From: Lasiosphaeria ovina
Taxonomy: Eukaryota; Ascomycota; Sordariomycetes; Sordariales; Lasiosphaeriaceae
DNA: 64,000 nucleotides
Assembly (NCBI GenBank): GCA_033439765.1
Contig: JAULSN010000001.1
Location: 6,696,001 to 6,760,000 of the forward strand
Reading direction: 5' to 3'
In this document: one piece after another, positions 1-10,314 of the stretch
How the letters are laid out: each line of letters begins with the position of its first letter
How positions within the stretch are numbered: the first letter of the stretch is position 1
Notes under the pieces: model-generated
Database searches by the model: none
Seen by the model: only the letters and a program-made list of their open reading frames with translations
What the model was told of the DNA's origin: nothing
Translations under genes and position numbers: made by a program

Positions 1-1699
1 CCCTGCCCAGCCCAGCTGCCCAGGCTCTCCTCCATAATCTCCAGCCGCGCCACCCACTCGGCCTTCATCTTCCTGGGGCTGCGCTTGTACTTGGCGTACT
101 CGGCGCGGGTGAACCAGGTATTCTTCAGCCCGTCGTACTCGAACGAGTTGCCCGACGTGACCTGGATGCGGAAGTCGTGCGCGCAGTACAGCTTGAACGC
201 CTGCGACTGCTCCAGCTCGCGCGCCAGCCTGTTGAGGAAGGCCTTGGCGCTGCTCACGAGCTCGAACTGCGCCGCCCGGGCCTTGGGACTCGCGTCCGTG
301 GGGTCGAACGGGTCGGCCTCGGCGACGATGGTGGGCAGGTACGCCGCCAGCTTCTCGGCCATTAGCGCCTTGATGGCGCGCGCATCGTGGGCGAGGTCGC
401 CCGTTGGGTTGCCCCGACTCGCCGTCATGGCCGCCGCAGCTTGGTGCGATGCCTCGCCGATCACGGCGTGGACGCGTTGCCGTCTGTATGTTTCCCATGG
501 GCTCAGCACCTCGCGCCACCCGAACTGCGCGCCCGACGCATCCACCACCACCGCGCGACCGCACGCCAGCGTGATGCGGAGGACTTGGTGGGGCGTGAAC
601 GGCGCGAAGGTGTGGCAGCCGTTGTCCTCCAGCCACACCGAGCGGTGGCAGTTCTTCACGTAGAATGTGACCTGCTCGACCGACTTGTACGGCAAGTCTA
701 GATGTGGAGCGCCAAAGGTTAGTATAACGAACGGGTTATTGTCGATTAAGAATATATGGGTGAAGTTATAGGATTACCTTTCAGAAAGAAGTCGACCAGC
801 GGTTTGCACTGGTCTACGAACTCGGCGCCGCGACCATGCATGAGGACGGCTTTACCAGCATCGCGAGAAGGGGCCAAGTTGTGTCGAAACTTCCTGGCGA
901 TGTGCTTGCCCAGGAATGCATCACGCTCATCTGCGCCTTTTCGGGCCTTGGCATGGATGAGGCCGTTCTCTTCTGATATCTCGGCCAGCGCGACGCGATA
1001 TGCCGATGCGACGAGGTGCTCGAATATTTCCTGGAATCGTGCCACGGAGATCTGAAGACGCTTCAATTCCCGGCACTCGGACTTGTGCCGGTCCCAGTGC
1101 GCTTTCTGGCACTCCTGGTTGCAGTAAGCCTGGCCGGCTGAGGTATTGCCGGCGCCGAAGACATCGTCACATCCGGAGCAGCTCTGGGTGGCGCCGCTGG
1201 CGTCGCAGTTTCCGCAGGTCGAGGCCCTGGGGCCTTCCTGAAGCACATCGTGCGAAGTCCAGGCCGACTTTGCAAGGAGGGAGGCTGACGATTCGAAGGG
1301 GGAGTCCTCGTCCTTACGGCCCTCTGCCACCCACTTGTAGTAGCGTAGGTGCTTTGCCTCGGTGTCGGTGATGCCTTTGAAAACCGGGCTCTTGAGGGCG
1401 AGGAGGGCAAGGTCGCCGAGAAGGTACACCCCGCTACGCTTCTCGACGGCCTTCTCCAGGATCCCAACCAGGACTGCTTCGTCTGGGTCATCCGAGGGGC
1501 CCAAGTCGGCGGCGGCATCGTAAGACTGGATCAGCCACTTGCGGCCGCTAGTCAAGACATCTACTGCGGCTTTGTGAGGGAATTGATTTTGCCTCTCCAC
1601 CGAGGGCACATGGTAGAAGAAGTCCTCAAAGACGGTGAAGCGAGTAATAGGCTTTGGAAGCGTACCAGTGCTTACGGCAGCCTGGTTGACGTTCTCCAT
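1..1699 (-). CDS. MYND-type zinc finger protein (3' end beyond the window)
   Basis: The start codon is at 1699. Exon 1 is 1699-778, an 80-bp intron (777-698) follows, and exon 2 is open from 697 to the left edge, so the C-terminus is missing. The junction keeps frame (one base carried over, giving Asp). A MYND zinc finger sits at about residues 162-209, with ligands C162, C165, C174, C177, C193, C197, H205 and C209 in the family spacing. The rest matches no domain I can name. At least 540 residues are visible. MYND fingers usually bind proline-rich partner peptides; many fungal MYND proteins have no known role, and no SET domain is visible here. A second, unrelated MYND protein lies at 7902-8849. 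The gene assignment is firm, the function unknown. Confidence 0.85.
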
Positions 1700-1720
1700 C
1701 TTTGCGGTTGGATGTGATGG

Positions 1721-1765
1721 TGATGTGCTTGATATTGATGTGCTTGATAGTGATGTGCTTGACTA
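1721..1765. repeat. Three tandem 15-bp units
   Basis: Three consecutive 15-bp units each begin with TGATGTGCTTGA and vary in the last three bases. They lie 20-65 bp upstream of the MYND gene start codon, so they fall in its promoter or 5' UTR. A regulatory role is possible but not shown. Confidence 0.8.
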
Positions 1766-2811
1766 GAATGCTTGGCTAGAATGAGTAAGGTAAGGTGCCC
1801 GCGATAGAATTTAAGTAAGGTCAGGAAGGTATCTGCGATAAAATTTGGTGCGGCAGTTTGCAGGCTGAAATTTCAGTGCTCTCCTAGCTAGGGCCATGAA
1901 TTTTCCTCCCTCTTTTTCATCCCAACATTCTTTCTTAACAGGGCGTGCCACCCCTCTTGGGAGCATGACCGTGGTAATGGCGAATCCTTATCCCGGCCGC
2001 TTCGGCTGGAAGGGCCCCAGGTAGGAATCTTCGTTGCTGAGACAGCTTACGTCCGCTACCCATCGATGAGGGCGAATATAACGAACAAACTTCACTAGAG
2101 TCATCCGTGAAAGGAGATTCGGGAATCATGTTGTCAGGCGTGCATGCAGCATGGTTAGAAAAGAGTGGTTCTCTACGACGGAGATGCGGGCACAAAGAAG
2201 ATCGCTCTTTGAGAATCTCTACCTGCCAAAGCGTTATGAACCCCTACAGTACGGCATCAAGCGGCTTACTCAGGTCGGCTTTAGCTGACTCAAGATTCGC
2301 GTAAGCCTATAGAACGGCCAAACCTTTTCTAGTCTTTTCCTTTCCATTTCTTACACCGCAGAAGTTTGGCTTCTTCACCGCGCTGGCGTATAACGCTTCA
2401 CCGAATGCAAAACACAGCCAGCTGAGCCTTGTACTGGAGGTAGGGGTGGGGGCACCGGGGAGAGCAATCTTTCTTTTTTCCAATGTCCGTACCTACGTCA
2501 TACCTCTGGGCAGCTGGTGGCAGTTGCGATGGTGCACCCTCCCCGCTGTTTGAAAGGTCAGTGCGGTGACTTTTGCAGGGGATTTTAGCAAGGGATATAA
2601 GCTTGAAATACAGGGGGTTTGAAGTCGCTTTTCTACCAGCAGGTTCTGGCCAAAACGTCACGTAGTGGCTTGAGAGTATCGCACCAACCTTTCAAATCCC
2701 GGGGGGAGGTGTACGAGGGGCCTGGTTCAGGCCGGTAAAACCCTGCGCTACGAGCTCACTGGGATACGCTTACTACACGCCAGCACAGTTGTCCGGGTAA
2801 TGACGTAGAAA

Positions 2812-2880
2812 CCGTCGACCTAGCCGTCAAGCTACGAAAATCTACGAAACGTGCTTCTCAGTCGGTCTCAGGTCTAAGTC
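2812..2880 (+). repeat. Diverged repeat, copy 1 (partner at 6350-6422)
   Basis: This stretch aligns along its length with 6350-6422 in the same orientation. Both contain TTCTCAGTCGGTCTC, preceded by a related GAAAA block and a CCGTC-C-ACT/CCTAGC block. Differences are mostly transitions, as expected for repeat ends that have decayed or been mutated by RIP. The element class cannot be told from this fragment. Confidence 0.6.
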
Positions 2881-3113
2881 TTTCTCTATTTAACGTACAA
2901 ATCTAGGCTTTAGTCAAAGGTTATAGCCGGCGCCTAGTGGAGGACAATGGCGATCGAGAGGCATGTGAACAGGAAGTCGAACACTTCGCGGGCGGAAGCC
3001 ATGATGCCAGCCGATCGGCGTGCTTCTCGCTATGAAAATCCAGAGACTAGCTAATCTTATGTATAGAGACTAGGTTGCTCGGTTGTAATGGTATTTTTCT
3101 GCAACATTTTTGT

Positions 3114-3178
3114 CAGTGATAACCAGTGTCAACCGGGGTGCGGCTGAGTAGCCTGGGAAGGTCTTGAGGTTATCACTG
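3114..3178. repeat. Short element with perfect 11-bp inverted ends
   Basis: CAGTGATAACC at 3114-3124 is matched by its exact reverse complement at 3168-3178, 43 bp apart. It could be a tiny MITE-like remnant or a hairpin. No clear target-site duplication was seen. Confidence 0.5.
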
Positions 3179-3742
3179 GCAGCAAGAGCGGAGTAGGCAC
3201 ACTGCTACCATTCGTGAGGGTTGAGTTAATGGGGATTGGTTGGTTGGTGGCGCTGCGCCCCCGTTGTGGTATGTACACCCACGCCTCACAATCGCGCTCC
3301 GTGAAAACCAGGGGTGATCGGGGGTCAAAGATAATCGCGACCCAAGTTATAAGCTTGATGACGCCACCCTAAAGCTAAAGAGTTAGGTTCACAAAGTTGC
3401 GCCGGAACTTCCTGTAGCCGTATCGAAAGACCCGTTTCCAGGAGTTTAGGGCCAACTGGACGGAGTACTTGTCTGAAAGCATGCCCGAGAATCCTCGTGT
3501 TTATCAGTGCCCTGTAGAGATTAACCAAATCTTAATAGAGTAGAGGTACATCTGCCAATAAGGGCACAGCTACAAAGGCTATAATGTCTTAACCTAGAGG
3601 TAGAATAGACCCAATCCTGGCATGTCATTTACATTACCGAGTACTTTAGCTTAATATAATCCATTGAATTCCAAGTTGAACTAACTCAAGCCAAACACAG
3701 AGCGACGAAATGCAGAAAGATGGGGAAGCTCCAGAGGGACCC

Positions 3743-5526
3743 TCAACGCGCCCTCACCTTCCGGTAGTACAGGTATCCGTAAATCCCGGCACACGACACA
3801 AACAGCGCCACGCCCACGGCGAGATAGACGGTAAAGATCCTCCACGCCGTGTCCCAGGCGTCCTGCGCCGTGCGCAGCATGCCCACGAAGAAGATGACCA
3901 GCAGCGTGACGCAGAAGCCGAGGCCGACCCACCACGCGGTCACGCCGCGCAAGAGCTCGAAGGCCCGGCCGCCCCGCCCGCCGAAGCGCCAGCGCTTGCC
4001 GTACGAGAAGATGGAGAAGGGTCCGCTGAAGACGCGCGACAGCTTGCCCAGCCCGTTGGACCTGAGCCACAGCGCGAGTTGGATCGCGTACAGAATGCAG
4101 ATTGTGGATGTGGCAAGCCAGATGAACACGCCGAAGAAGTCGAACAGCAGGTTGGTGCCGAGAATTAGCAAGGGGTTGCTGGTCTGGTCGCTCGGGACGA
4201 TGGTGTGGGCCACCATGCGGAACGGTGTTTGCATGCCCAGCAGCGTGGCGGAGAGAGATAGCGGCAGGTACAACGAGGCTAGGATGGTGAGGACCTTGAT
4301 CGCCTTGGCTTCGCGGATGGCATGCTTCTTGGTTAGGTAGTCTAGCTGGCGGTTGAGCGCCTCGAGGGCCCGCTGGGCGTTGCTGCGGCGCTCCGAACAC
4401 AGGCCCCCGAGTTCCTGCATGCGCCGCTCAAAGTCTTTGTGGGGGACTCTGTCTGTGGCGGCCGTGTTTTTGGCCTTGAGAGCCTCGACCACGAACTCGA
4501 TCGAGTCCACCAGGTTGTTGACACTCCGGAGGATGCCCTCGGCGTCCTCGATTTCCTTGAAAGCGTCCCTGCTCTTGGCAGACAGCCGAGGCTCAAAGAG
4601 GCCCAGCGGGACTTGAAGATGGGGGTTCTTGGCGAGCGAAAACTTGAGGGCTTCCTTCTCGGCCAGCTTGGGGTAGATGAGGTCTCCGTAGTAGTCGACA
4701 CGCTGCAGGTAGATCGAGGCGAGGAAGAAGTCCAGGATCAAGAGCTTGGCGAACGTGTCGAGCGTCCCGTCCGAGAGCGACGTCCAGCCGGTTCCCGCCA
4801 GCATGGCCGAAATGCCCCGGGGATTCTGGAAGATGATGCCGTCATCGCTGGATTTGTTGACGCTGAAATTCTGCTCGGACCAAACATCGTTCACGATAAT
4901 AACTAAAGGTTGTGAGCAAATGGTCACAGCAACATTTATTGGATAGTCAAACAACACCCACCTATCAACCGGTCATCTGTATCCTGCACACAAGTCAAGT
5001 ACGAGTCTCTCGGGTGGAGGTCGAGGTCCAACGGGTTCTGCTGCAGGCTCGTGCGGTTGACCAGGCGATAGAAATTCACACTGTCGCCGCCCAGGCTCTG
5101 CGACCACTGGGAGGAGATGCTCCCAATGTCGTTCACGAGCAGCGGATCGTTGAGCCACCTGAAGATGCGCCGCTCCTCAAACGGCCGCGTATGCCTCTGC
5201 TTCAGAAAACTGATCAAAAAGTCTCGAGCCGGCCGGGTTGTCTCGGGGCCCCTCGTGTCGCGGAGGCCCGTGATGACGAAGTCGGAGTGGATGGTGATGT
5301 CCAGAATCCGGGCCGTCCCGCCCGTGTGCGGCGGAAGCGTTTCCATCCCCTTGGCGATGTCGTCGCTCGAGCGGAAAGTTTTGAGCACCTGCGGCGTTGT
5401 GCTGCCGCCGAAGTCGGCGTCGATGACTTGGAAGACCACTCGTTCGCCGTTAGAAAGGGACTTGCTCGCCACTTCGAGATCATCTCCCAGAGCCCCGTCC
5501 AGGGCTGCGGGGGGAGAGTTCGACAT
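3743..5526 (-). CDS. CorA-like divalent-cation transporter family membrane protein
   Basis: The start codon is at 5526. Exon 1 is 5526-4962, the intron is 4961-4903 (59 bp), and exon 2 is 4902-3743; the 574-residue product is in phase. The N-terminal half is soluble with a long helical stretch, as in CorA family proteins. Four hydrophobic helices follow at about residues 393-413, 436-466, 512-531 and 544-566. CorA channels carry a Gly-Met-Asn filter motif at the end of the first pore helix. Here the matching place reads GMQ (about 411-413), and there are four helices rather than two, so magnesium transport is doubtful. Fungi have many such CorA-like proteins of unknown role. A possible alternative splice donor at 3757 near the stop would change only the last residues. 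Confidence 0.8.
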
Positions 5527-7050
5527 GGTTCCAGGCGGTCAGTTGGCTGAAATGGATGAGAATATGTCAGGGTCGGTGCCAGGCCGGCAGCACCGTGTTG
5601 CAATGATAACTGGGAGGGTGGATTATGAACCTCGTGGTAGATGTCGGGAATCCCCAAGTTTTTTTATGTCGAAAACGCCAGGTTCTCCCCTCCCCATGGC
5701 ACGCACTGCGCATCCTCCCGCGTGGTCCGCATATTACAAAACCTGAATTGGTACCCCATTGCCCAATCCAGAGCCGGAAATTCACTGCTGCCTACAGCCT
5801 CGTCTCCGTGTCAAAGTGCACCGTTTGCATCCATGCCAATAAAAGCTCAAAAGAGGGTGGGGATCGCATGCAAGCAGGGATTAAAATAGAAAGCTGAAAC
5901 TTATCCTGCCATATGCGGGGGGGACTGCATCGGGGCGTACCATTAGCTGCAACGGCGAGGTAATTAGGAGCCAACGTGTTCGTGGAAGCTGCATGCAGCA
6001 CACCCTCAGGGACGGATTTCGAAATGATCGACGCCTGTCGGTCGACGCAAATTACGTCTCGCTACAACTAAGAATCACAATCGGGAACCATGATGATGCC
6101 GAGTTTCTGCGCCTTCCTCCCGCTGGAGCAAGAAACAGATCAACCGAGGATTGTTAATAGGTTCATGTTAGGTACGATATGTTCCTCGAAAATGTCTATT
6201 CGGACCGTCGGAAATGTCTGTTCAAACCGCCGTCCATACAAAAGGTACAATGGAAGTACATACATTGAGATCTCCGCCAAGCTACTAATTAGCCCAGCCA
6301 AAATCTTGTTTCAGAATCTTGTTTTGCCCGACAAAAAAAGGGGCGGAAGCCGTCCACTTAGCAGCCAAGTTGCGAAAACCCCCCCGAAAACGCGTTTCTC
6401 AGTCGGTCTCGTACTTAGGTCGTTGAGCAACTTGTATAGAGCGACTTAGAAGCATAGATTTAGTATAGACGTTCAATTATTATATAAAACACTCGAAAAG
6501 AAATAGTACAAAGACGATAGATTAAGGGAGTAAGAGAGGAAGATATGAAAGAAGTATTATATTCGTTGTAGTCAATATAGCTGTAGTTGCACAGACTCGC
6601 AGGGAATAAATAGTAGAAAGTCACTACGGCACACATGAGAAGGGAATAATGCATAAAGTAGCAGAGAAGTTAAGCTAAACGTGTGGAATGCATATCTGGA
6701 TACATAATTATCTAGTTAATTGCTCGGTCACAGTGAATTCGCCTGTGTTGCAAGCACTCAGGTCTTGCTTAAGCAAGCACTGATCTGGTTGGGAAAAGGA
6801 CGTACAAACAGACTAACTAACTTAAAAAGTCAGCAACATTCTCACCATCACCTCCGCCATAAAGGAGTCTTTGGATAGATTGACCTTGGCTTCTTTTGTC
6901 GCCACAATCCCTTCATGCGTGCTCGGGGATGCTTGTGGTTTTAACAGGAAAGGCAGGGGCGCCCTGAAACAAAGAAAAATGCAACATGCTGTGACAGTCC
7001 AAGGCAAAATGAAAATGCGTGGGCAACAAGAGCGCCAGCAAAAAGGTAAT
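5527..7050. other. Intergenic region, partly TA-rich
   Basis: No convincing coding sequence. The stretch 6420-6760 is very rich in TA dinucleotides and looks like RIP-worn repeat DNA. It directly follows the repeat fragment at 6350-6422. The first few hundred bases are the promoter side of the CorA-like gene. Confidence 0.55.
6350..6422 (+). repeat. Diverged repeat, copy 2 (partner at 2812-2880)
   Basis: Same-orientation relative of 2812-2880, sharing the block TTCTCAGTCGGTCTC and its flanks with scattered changes. A TA-rich decayed stretch follows it, so it is probably the edge of an old transposon. Confidence 0.6.
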
Positions 7051-7138
7051 TCTCCCCGACCGGAATCGAGCCGGTGACCTTTCGGTATACAAACTAACAT
7101 TTACAGCCGAACGTGATATCCAACTACACCACAGGGAG
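7051..7138 (-). tRNA. tRNA-Tyr (anticodon GTA) with a 14-nt intron
   Basis: Read on the minus strand, the 5' arm CTCCCTG pairs with CGGGGAG (one G-U pair), with discriminator A at 7051. The anticodon stem TTCGG/CCGAA closes a loop C-T-G-T-A-A...A, giving anticodon GTA at 7104-7102. The 14-nt intron (7100-7087) sits one base 3' of the anticodon, the canonical place, and nuclear tRNA-Tyr genes nearly always carry one. The T arm ACCGG/CCGGT is intact. The mature length is 74 nt before CCA. The D-box and T-box regions serve as the internal pol III promoter. Confidence 0.93.
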
Positions 7139-7901
7139 TTGGTTGCTTGATTGTTGAACTATATGCAAGATAGTTTCGGCTTTGTGTGCATGTTGATGCA
7201 GCTTTGCTCCGCCCCTAGCCATACAAACTGTTCGAGACTCCGCCAGCAACTCCGCATCGTGGATACTATGGCTGAATGCTCTCCACTCTACGGGGTATTT
7301 ATGTGGCCCACTGCATGTTATCTATCTTACGAATGACTTAGATATTACTTGCTTATTGCTCTTTGCACGCTGAGCCCCTTGTAAGAAACGTTTTATTTTG
7401 ACACCCTTTAGCCATCCGGAGCTAGAAAGCAAAGCCCATATTTCACATCTAACCGTCTAGCTCGGACCTAACCTGTATTTGCTAGCCACTGATTCTTACC
7501 GCATGCTCTTTGAGCGCTCTTCCACATTTTCTGCACAGTTTTCCGCCATCTTGTAAGAAATATCTACATGAACGACGTCCAAAGGGAGAAAGAGAGGTGT
7601 AATTATCTTAGAACCAGGCAGTGCTTTTGAGCAAAATGCCTTGGGGTACAAGTACCACGTCTGTTTTGGTGGAAGGAAGACGCAGGCAGCGAAATAATGG
7701 TCTCCCCAGTCTAAATGTGCAAAATACGGCGCTAGCGTGCTATTGGCACACAGAGTCCGAACTAGGCAACCTAGTGGTGCCTAACGCAGTCAGCCTTGGG
7801 CAGCCCCATTTGTCTGTCCTCCCTCAAGAATTGCCATCACACAAGGCGGACCCTGATTTTCTCCCCAACATCGCCGCCACCAGGACCCCGGGATCTCAAT
7901 T
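7139..7901. other. Intergenic region between tRNA-Tyr and the MYND gene
   Basis: I see no gene here. The final 200 bp or so before 7902 is probably the promoter and 5' UTR of the MYND protein. Confidence 0.5.
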
Positions 7902-8849
7902 ATGGCGACCGCAGAGATTGTCGTCTGCGCGCTCTGCAACAACCCGCCGACGTCGCCATGCCCCGACTGCCAGGAACTGCTCTACTGCTCTGCCGCCTGC
8001 CAGGCCAACGATGCGCCGGTGCACAGGCTAGTCTGCGCCGAGTTCTCGGCCCTGTCTCTGAAGAAACAGTCCGAGGAGACAGCAGGCGACGGCGATGACG
8101 ACGGTGATGACACGGAACAGAACCACGTCCTTGGCGTGCTCTTTCCCGCGGGCGCCCACACCGCCACCGCCACCGCCACCACCACCAGCAGCACCGCCCC
8201 GACTCCGCCACCGCCGCCCCCGCCAGCACTCGTCCGCGTCCACATCGGCGGGTTCACGGACCCAGACTCGGGCATCTCGTTCCAGGAAGCCGAGGTCGCG
8301 CCCTTCTTTGCCGCTGCCAGCGGCCCGGATGACACGGCCGCCGCCGCAGTCCCAGAACCGCTGCACACGGAGCGCAACCGCGTGCGCAACCGCGACACGC
8401 GGAGCATGTTGGAGGTGTGGCACGTCCCGGCGGCATCCGGCAGCAGCAGCCGCCTCGCGCTGGCGAAGAACGCGTGCGTCCCGTCTCTCGGCTCAGCTGG
8501 TACAGGCGACGCGGCAGGGACGGCCGAAAGCAACGGGACACAGCTGCAGCAACCCGGGCCCTTCTTCGAGTGGCGCGGCCCCGTGCTGGTGCTGGCCATG
8601 ACGCGGCCGACCGGGTTCATGGTCGACCCCGGCGCGTACCGCGACTGCGCGCTGCAGGACTATCGTGATGCTGTCGATTTTGTGCTCGACTACGGGAATG
8701 ACTTGCATGCTAGGCGCACGCAGGAGGTGCTGGCTACGCTAGGCGCTGGCGCGGAGGCGGGTGGTGATGATCACCGTGTTACGGAGGTGGAGGAGGCGGA
8801 GGAGCCGGCGGAGGCGGCGAAGACGGTCGTGATCGAGATGCAGGGGTAG
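7902..8849 (+). CDS. Single-exon MYND-type zinc finger protein
   Basis: A 315-residue protein with no intron and an ATG at 7902. The MYND finger is at the extreme N-terminus: C9, C12, C20, C23, C29, C33, H41 and C45 in the expected spacing. A proline/threonine-rich low-complexity linker follows (about residues 85-108). The C-terminal part (about 220-285) has a compact, conserved-looking block and then an acidic Glu/Ala tail. Codon use is strongly GC-biased. The finger is a protein-interaction module; the rest is not recognisable. It shares only the finger with the MYND protein at 1-1699, so the two are not recent duplicates. Confidence 0.85.
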   Translation: MATAEIVVCALCNNPPTSPCPDCQELLYCSAACQANDAPVHRLVCAEFSALSLKKQSEETAGDGDDDGDDTEQNHVLGVLFPAGAHTATATATTTSSTAPTPPPPPPPALVRVHIGGFTDPDSGISFQEAEVAPFFAAASGPDDTAAAAVPEPLHTERNRVRNRDTRSMLEVWHVPAASGSSSRLALAKNACVPSLGSAGTGDAAGTAESNGTQLQQPGPFFEWRGPVLVLAMTRPTGFMVDPGAYRDCALQDYRDAVDFVLDYGNDLHARRTQEVLATLGAGAEAGGDDHRVTEVEEAEEPAEAAKTVVIEMQG

Positions 8850-10314
8850 GTGTTCAATTAGGAGGCGACGGACGTGCAGAGGGAGACGTGATTGGGACAT
8901 TTTAGGACGGGCATTGGGGGAGGTGCATCTTCACGGCTGCAAGTCTTGGGATTGTTGAGTTGCGTGGTATAGCAACAGTTCCAAAACTATTTTACAGGAG
9001 TTGTCTCGAGATCTAAATCCTTTGAATCACAAGATGACCCGGTTCCAGCACCAAATGAATGGCCGTAAACCCATCACTAATCTTACAGACAGCCCGCTCG
9101 CTGCGTCAAAGCGACTCCAGCCAAAGATCCATCACCATCACGACGCGGCCAAAGCTTAATGTCCGAGGTTGGGAGGAATAGGGTGGGTGATGGGGAGGGC
9201 GAAGAGCATGGTTGCGATTGAGAGAGAGGGCTCGTTCTTCTGCAAGAGATCTTGTTAGAACCGGGTAACCTTGTTAGAACCGAAGACCGAGCTACGATAG
9301 GAATGGGAATATTGCACGTATCAAAAACTGACCGTCACGCAAGGAGCTAGCGAGCTTTTGTCGCCAGCGGCGGTAGCATCTTGCCGCAATGAGTGCTGTG
9401 GGCGGCAGTGCGACGAGAAGGGCTATGAGCTCGACGACGGTGTCGGAACCCATTCCGGACATTTGGGAAGAGGAGATGGCGATGCAGGGGAATTACAAGC
9501 ATTCGATTGGGTGGTGACGAAGTGGGAAAACAATGTTGACAGTCAACAAACACAGCTGCTCAAAAAGAAGATCATTGGCGAGGGTGGACATTATTTATTA
9601 TTAAAACAACGCGAAAATTTTCAGTGTAGTGTCGGTCGCAAATGATGGATTATGGCTTTGGGGGTGGTAGATATCGGCCTCGAAGGCTTCGAAACTCACT
9701 GATAATTAGGTACCGGTATGCATGATGATGGGATTGAGACTGGCGAATGCCCGGAATTGATGGGGTTGGGAGCAGCCAACAGCAAGTGCAGTCCAGACTC
9801 GCAACCTCAGGCTCGTTTCAGTCTCGGAATTTTTTGACGGAACTGAAAATGGGGGGTTGATGAGCTACGCAGATGGTTGATGGATTTGACGAGAGCCAAT
9901 GACACGGCAGTTCACTAGGCTTGATGGCTCTGCTGTCCTCCAATCAAGACCTGCTTGGTCTGGTCGCGTCAGCTTCGTCATTCAGGTTGATGGATATGCA
10001 GCGGGCCAATCAAGAGCTTCCTGGTTGCCTGCGCCAGCTTCTTCCCGCTCTAGTTCCCACCCTTCGGGCCTTCCTTCCCAGTCCCGGATCGGACACTCTC
10101 TCGCTTCGATCCCTTCGCTTCGGCAGCCTCGACATTCCTTTCCTTCCTCAAAGATTTTACGTTCAAATTTATCGGTTCTCTAGCTTCTACGCTCCTTGCC
10201 CCCCTCCAGTCTTGCGCCTTCCATGCAGCTCTCATCGGCTCCTGCACTCCACCCTTCGTCCATTCCACGAGCCCGGAAACCCACAGAGTCAAATTTGGAA
10301 GAGCGGTTGCAGCC
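8850..10314. other. Intergenic region
   Basis: No convincing gene. A 13-base direct repeat (CTTGTTAGAACCG) occurs twice within 9245-9285. The part just before 10315 is pyrimidine-rich, as is common upstream of fungal start sites. Confidence 0.5.

Larger units (their letters stand above)
1700..3742. other. Intergenic region without a convincing gene
   Basis: About 2 kb between the MYND gene start and the 3' end of the CorA-like gene. Reading frames are short and look random. It holds three 15-bp tandem units, a repeat fragment shared with 6350-6422, and a short perfect inverted repeat, all listed separately. The stretch from about 2800 to 3660 is TA-rich and may be worn repeat DNA. Confidence 0.6.

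Noticed and set aside
7900..8620. Long minus-strand frames over the MYND gene
   Set aside because: Shadows produced by Pro/Ala/Thr codon repeats on the coding strand.
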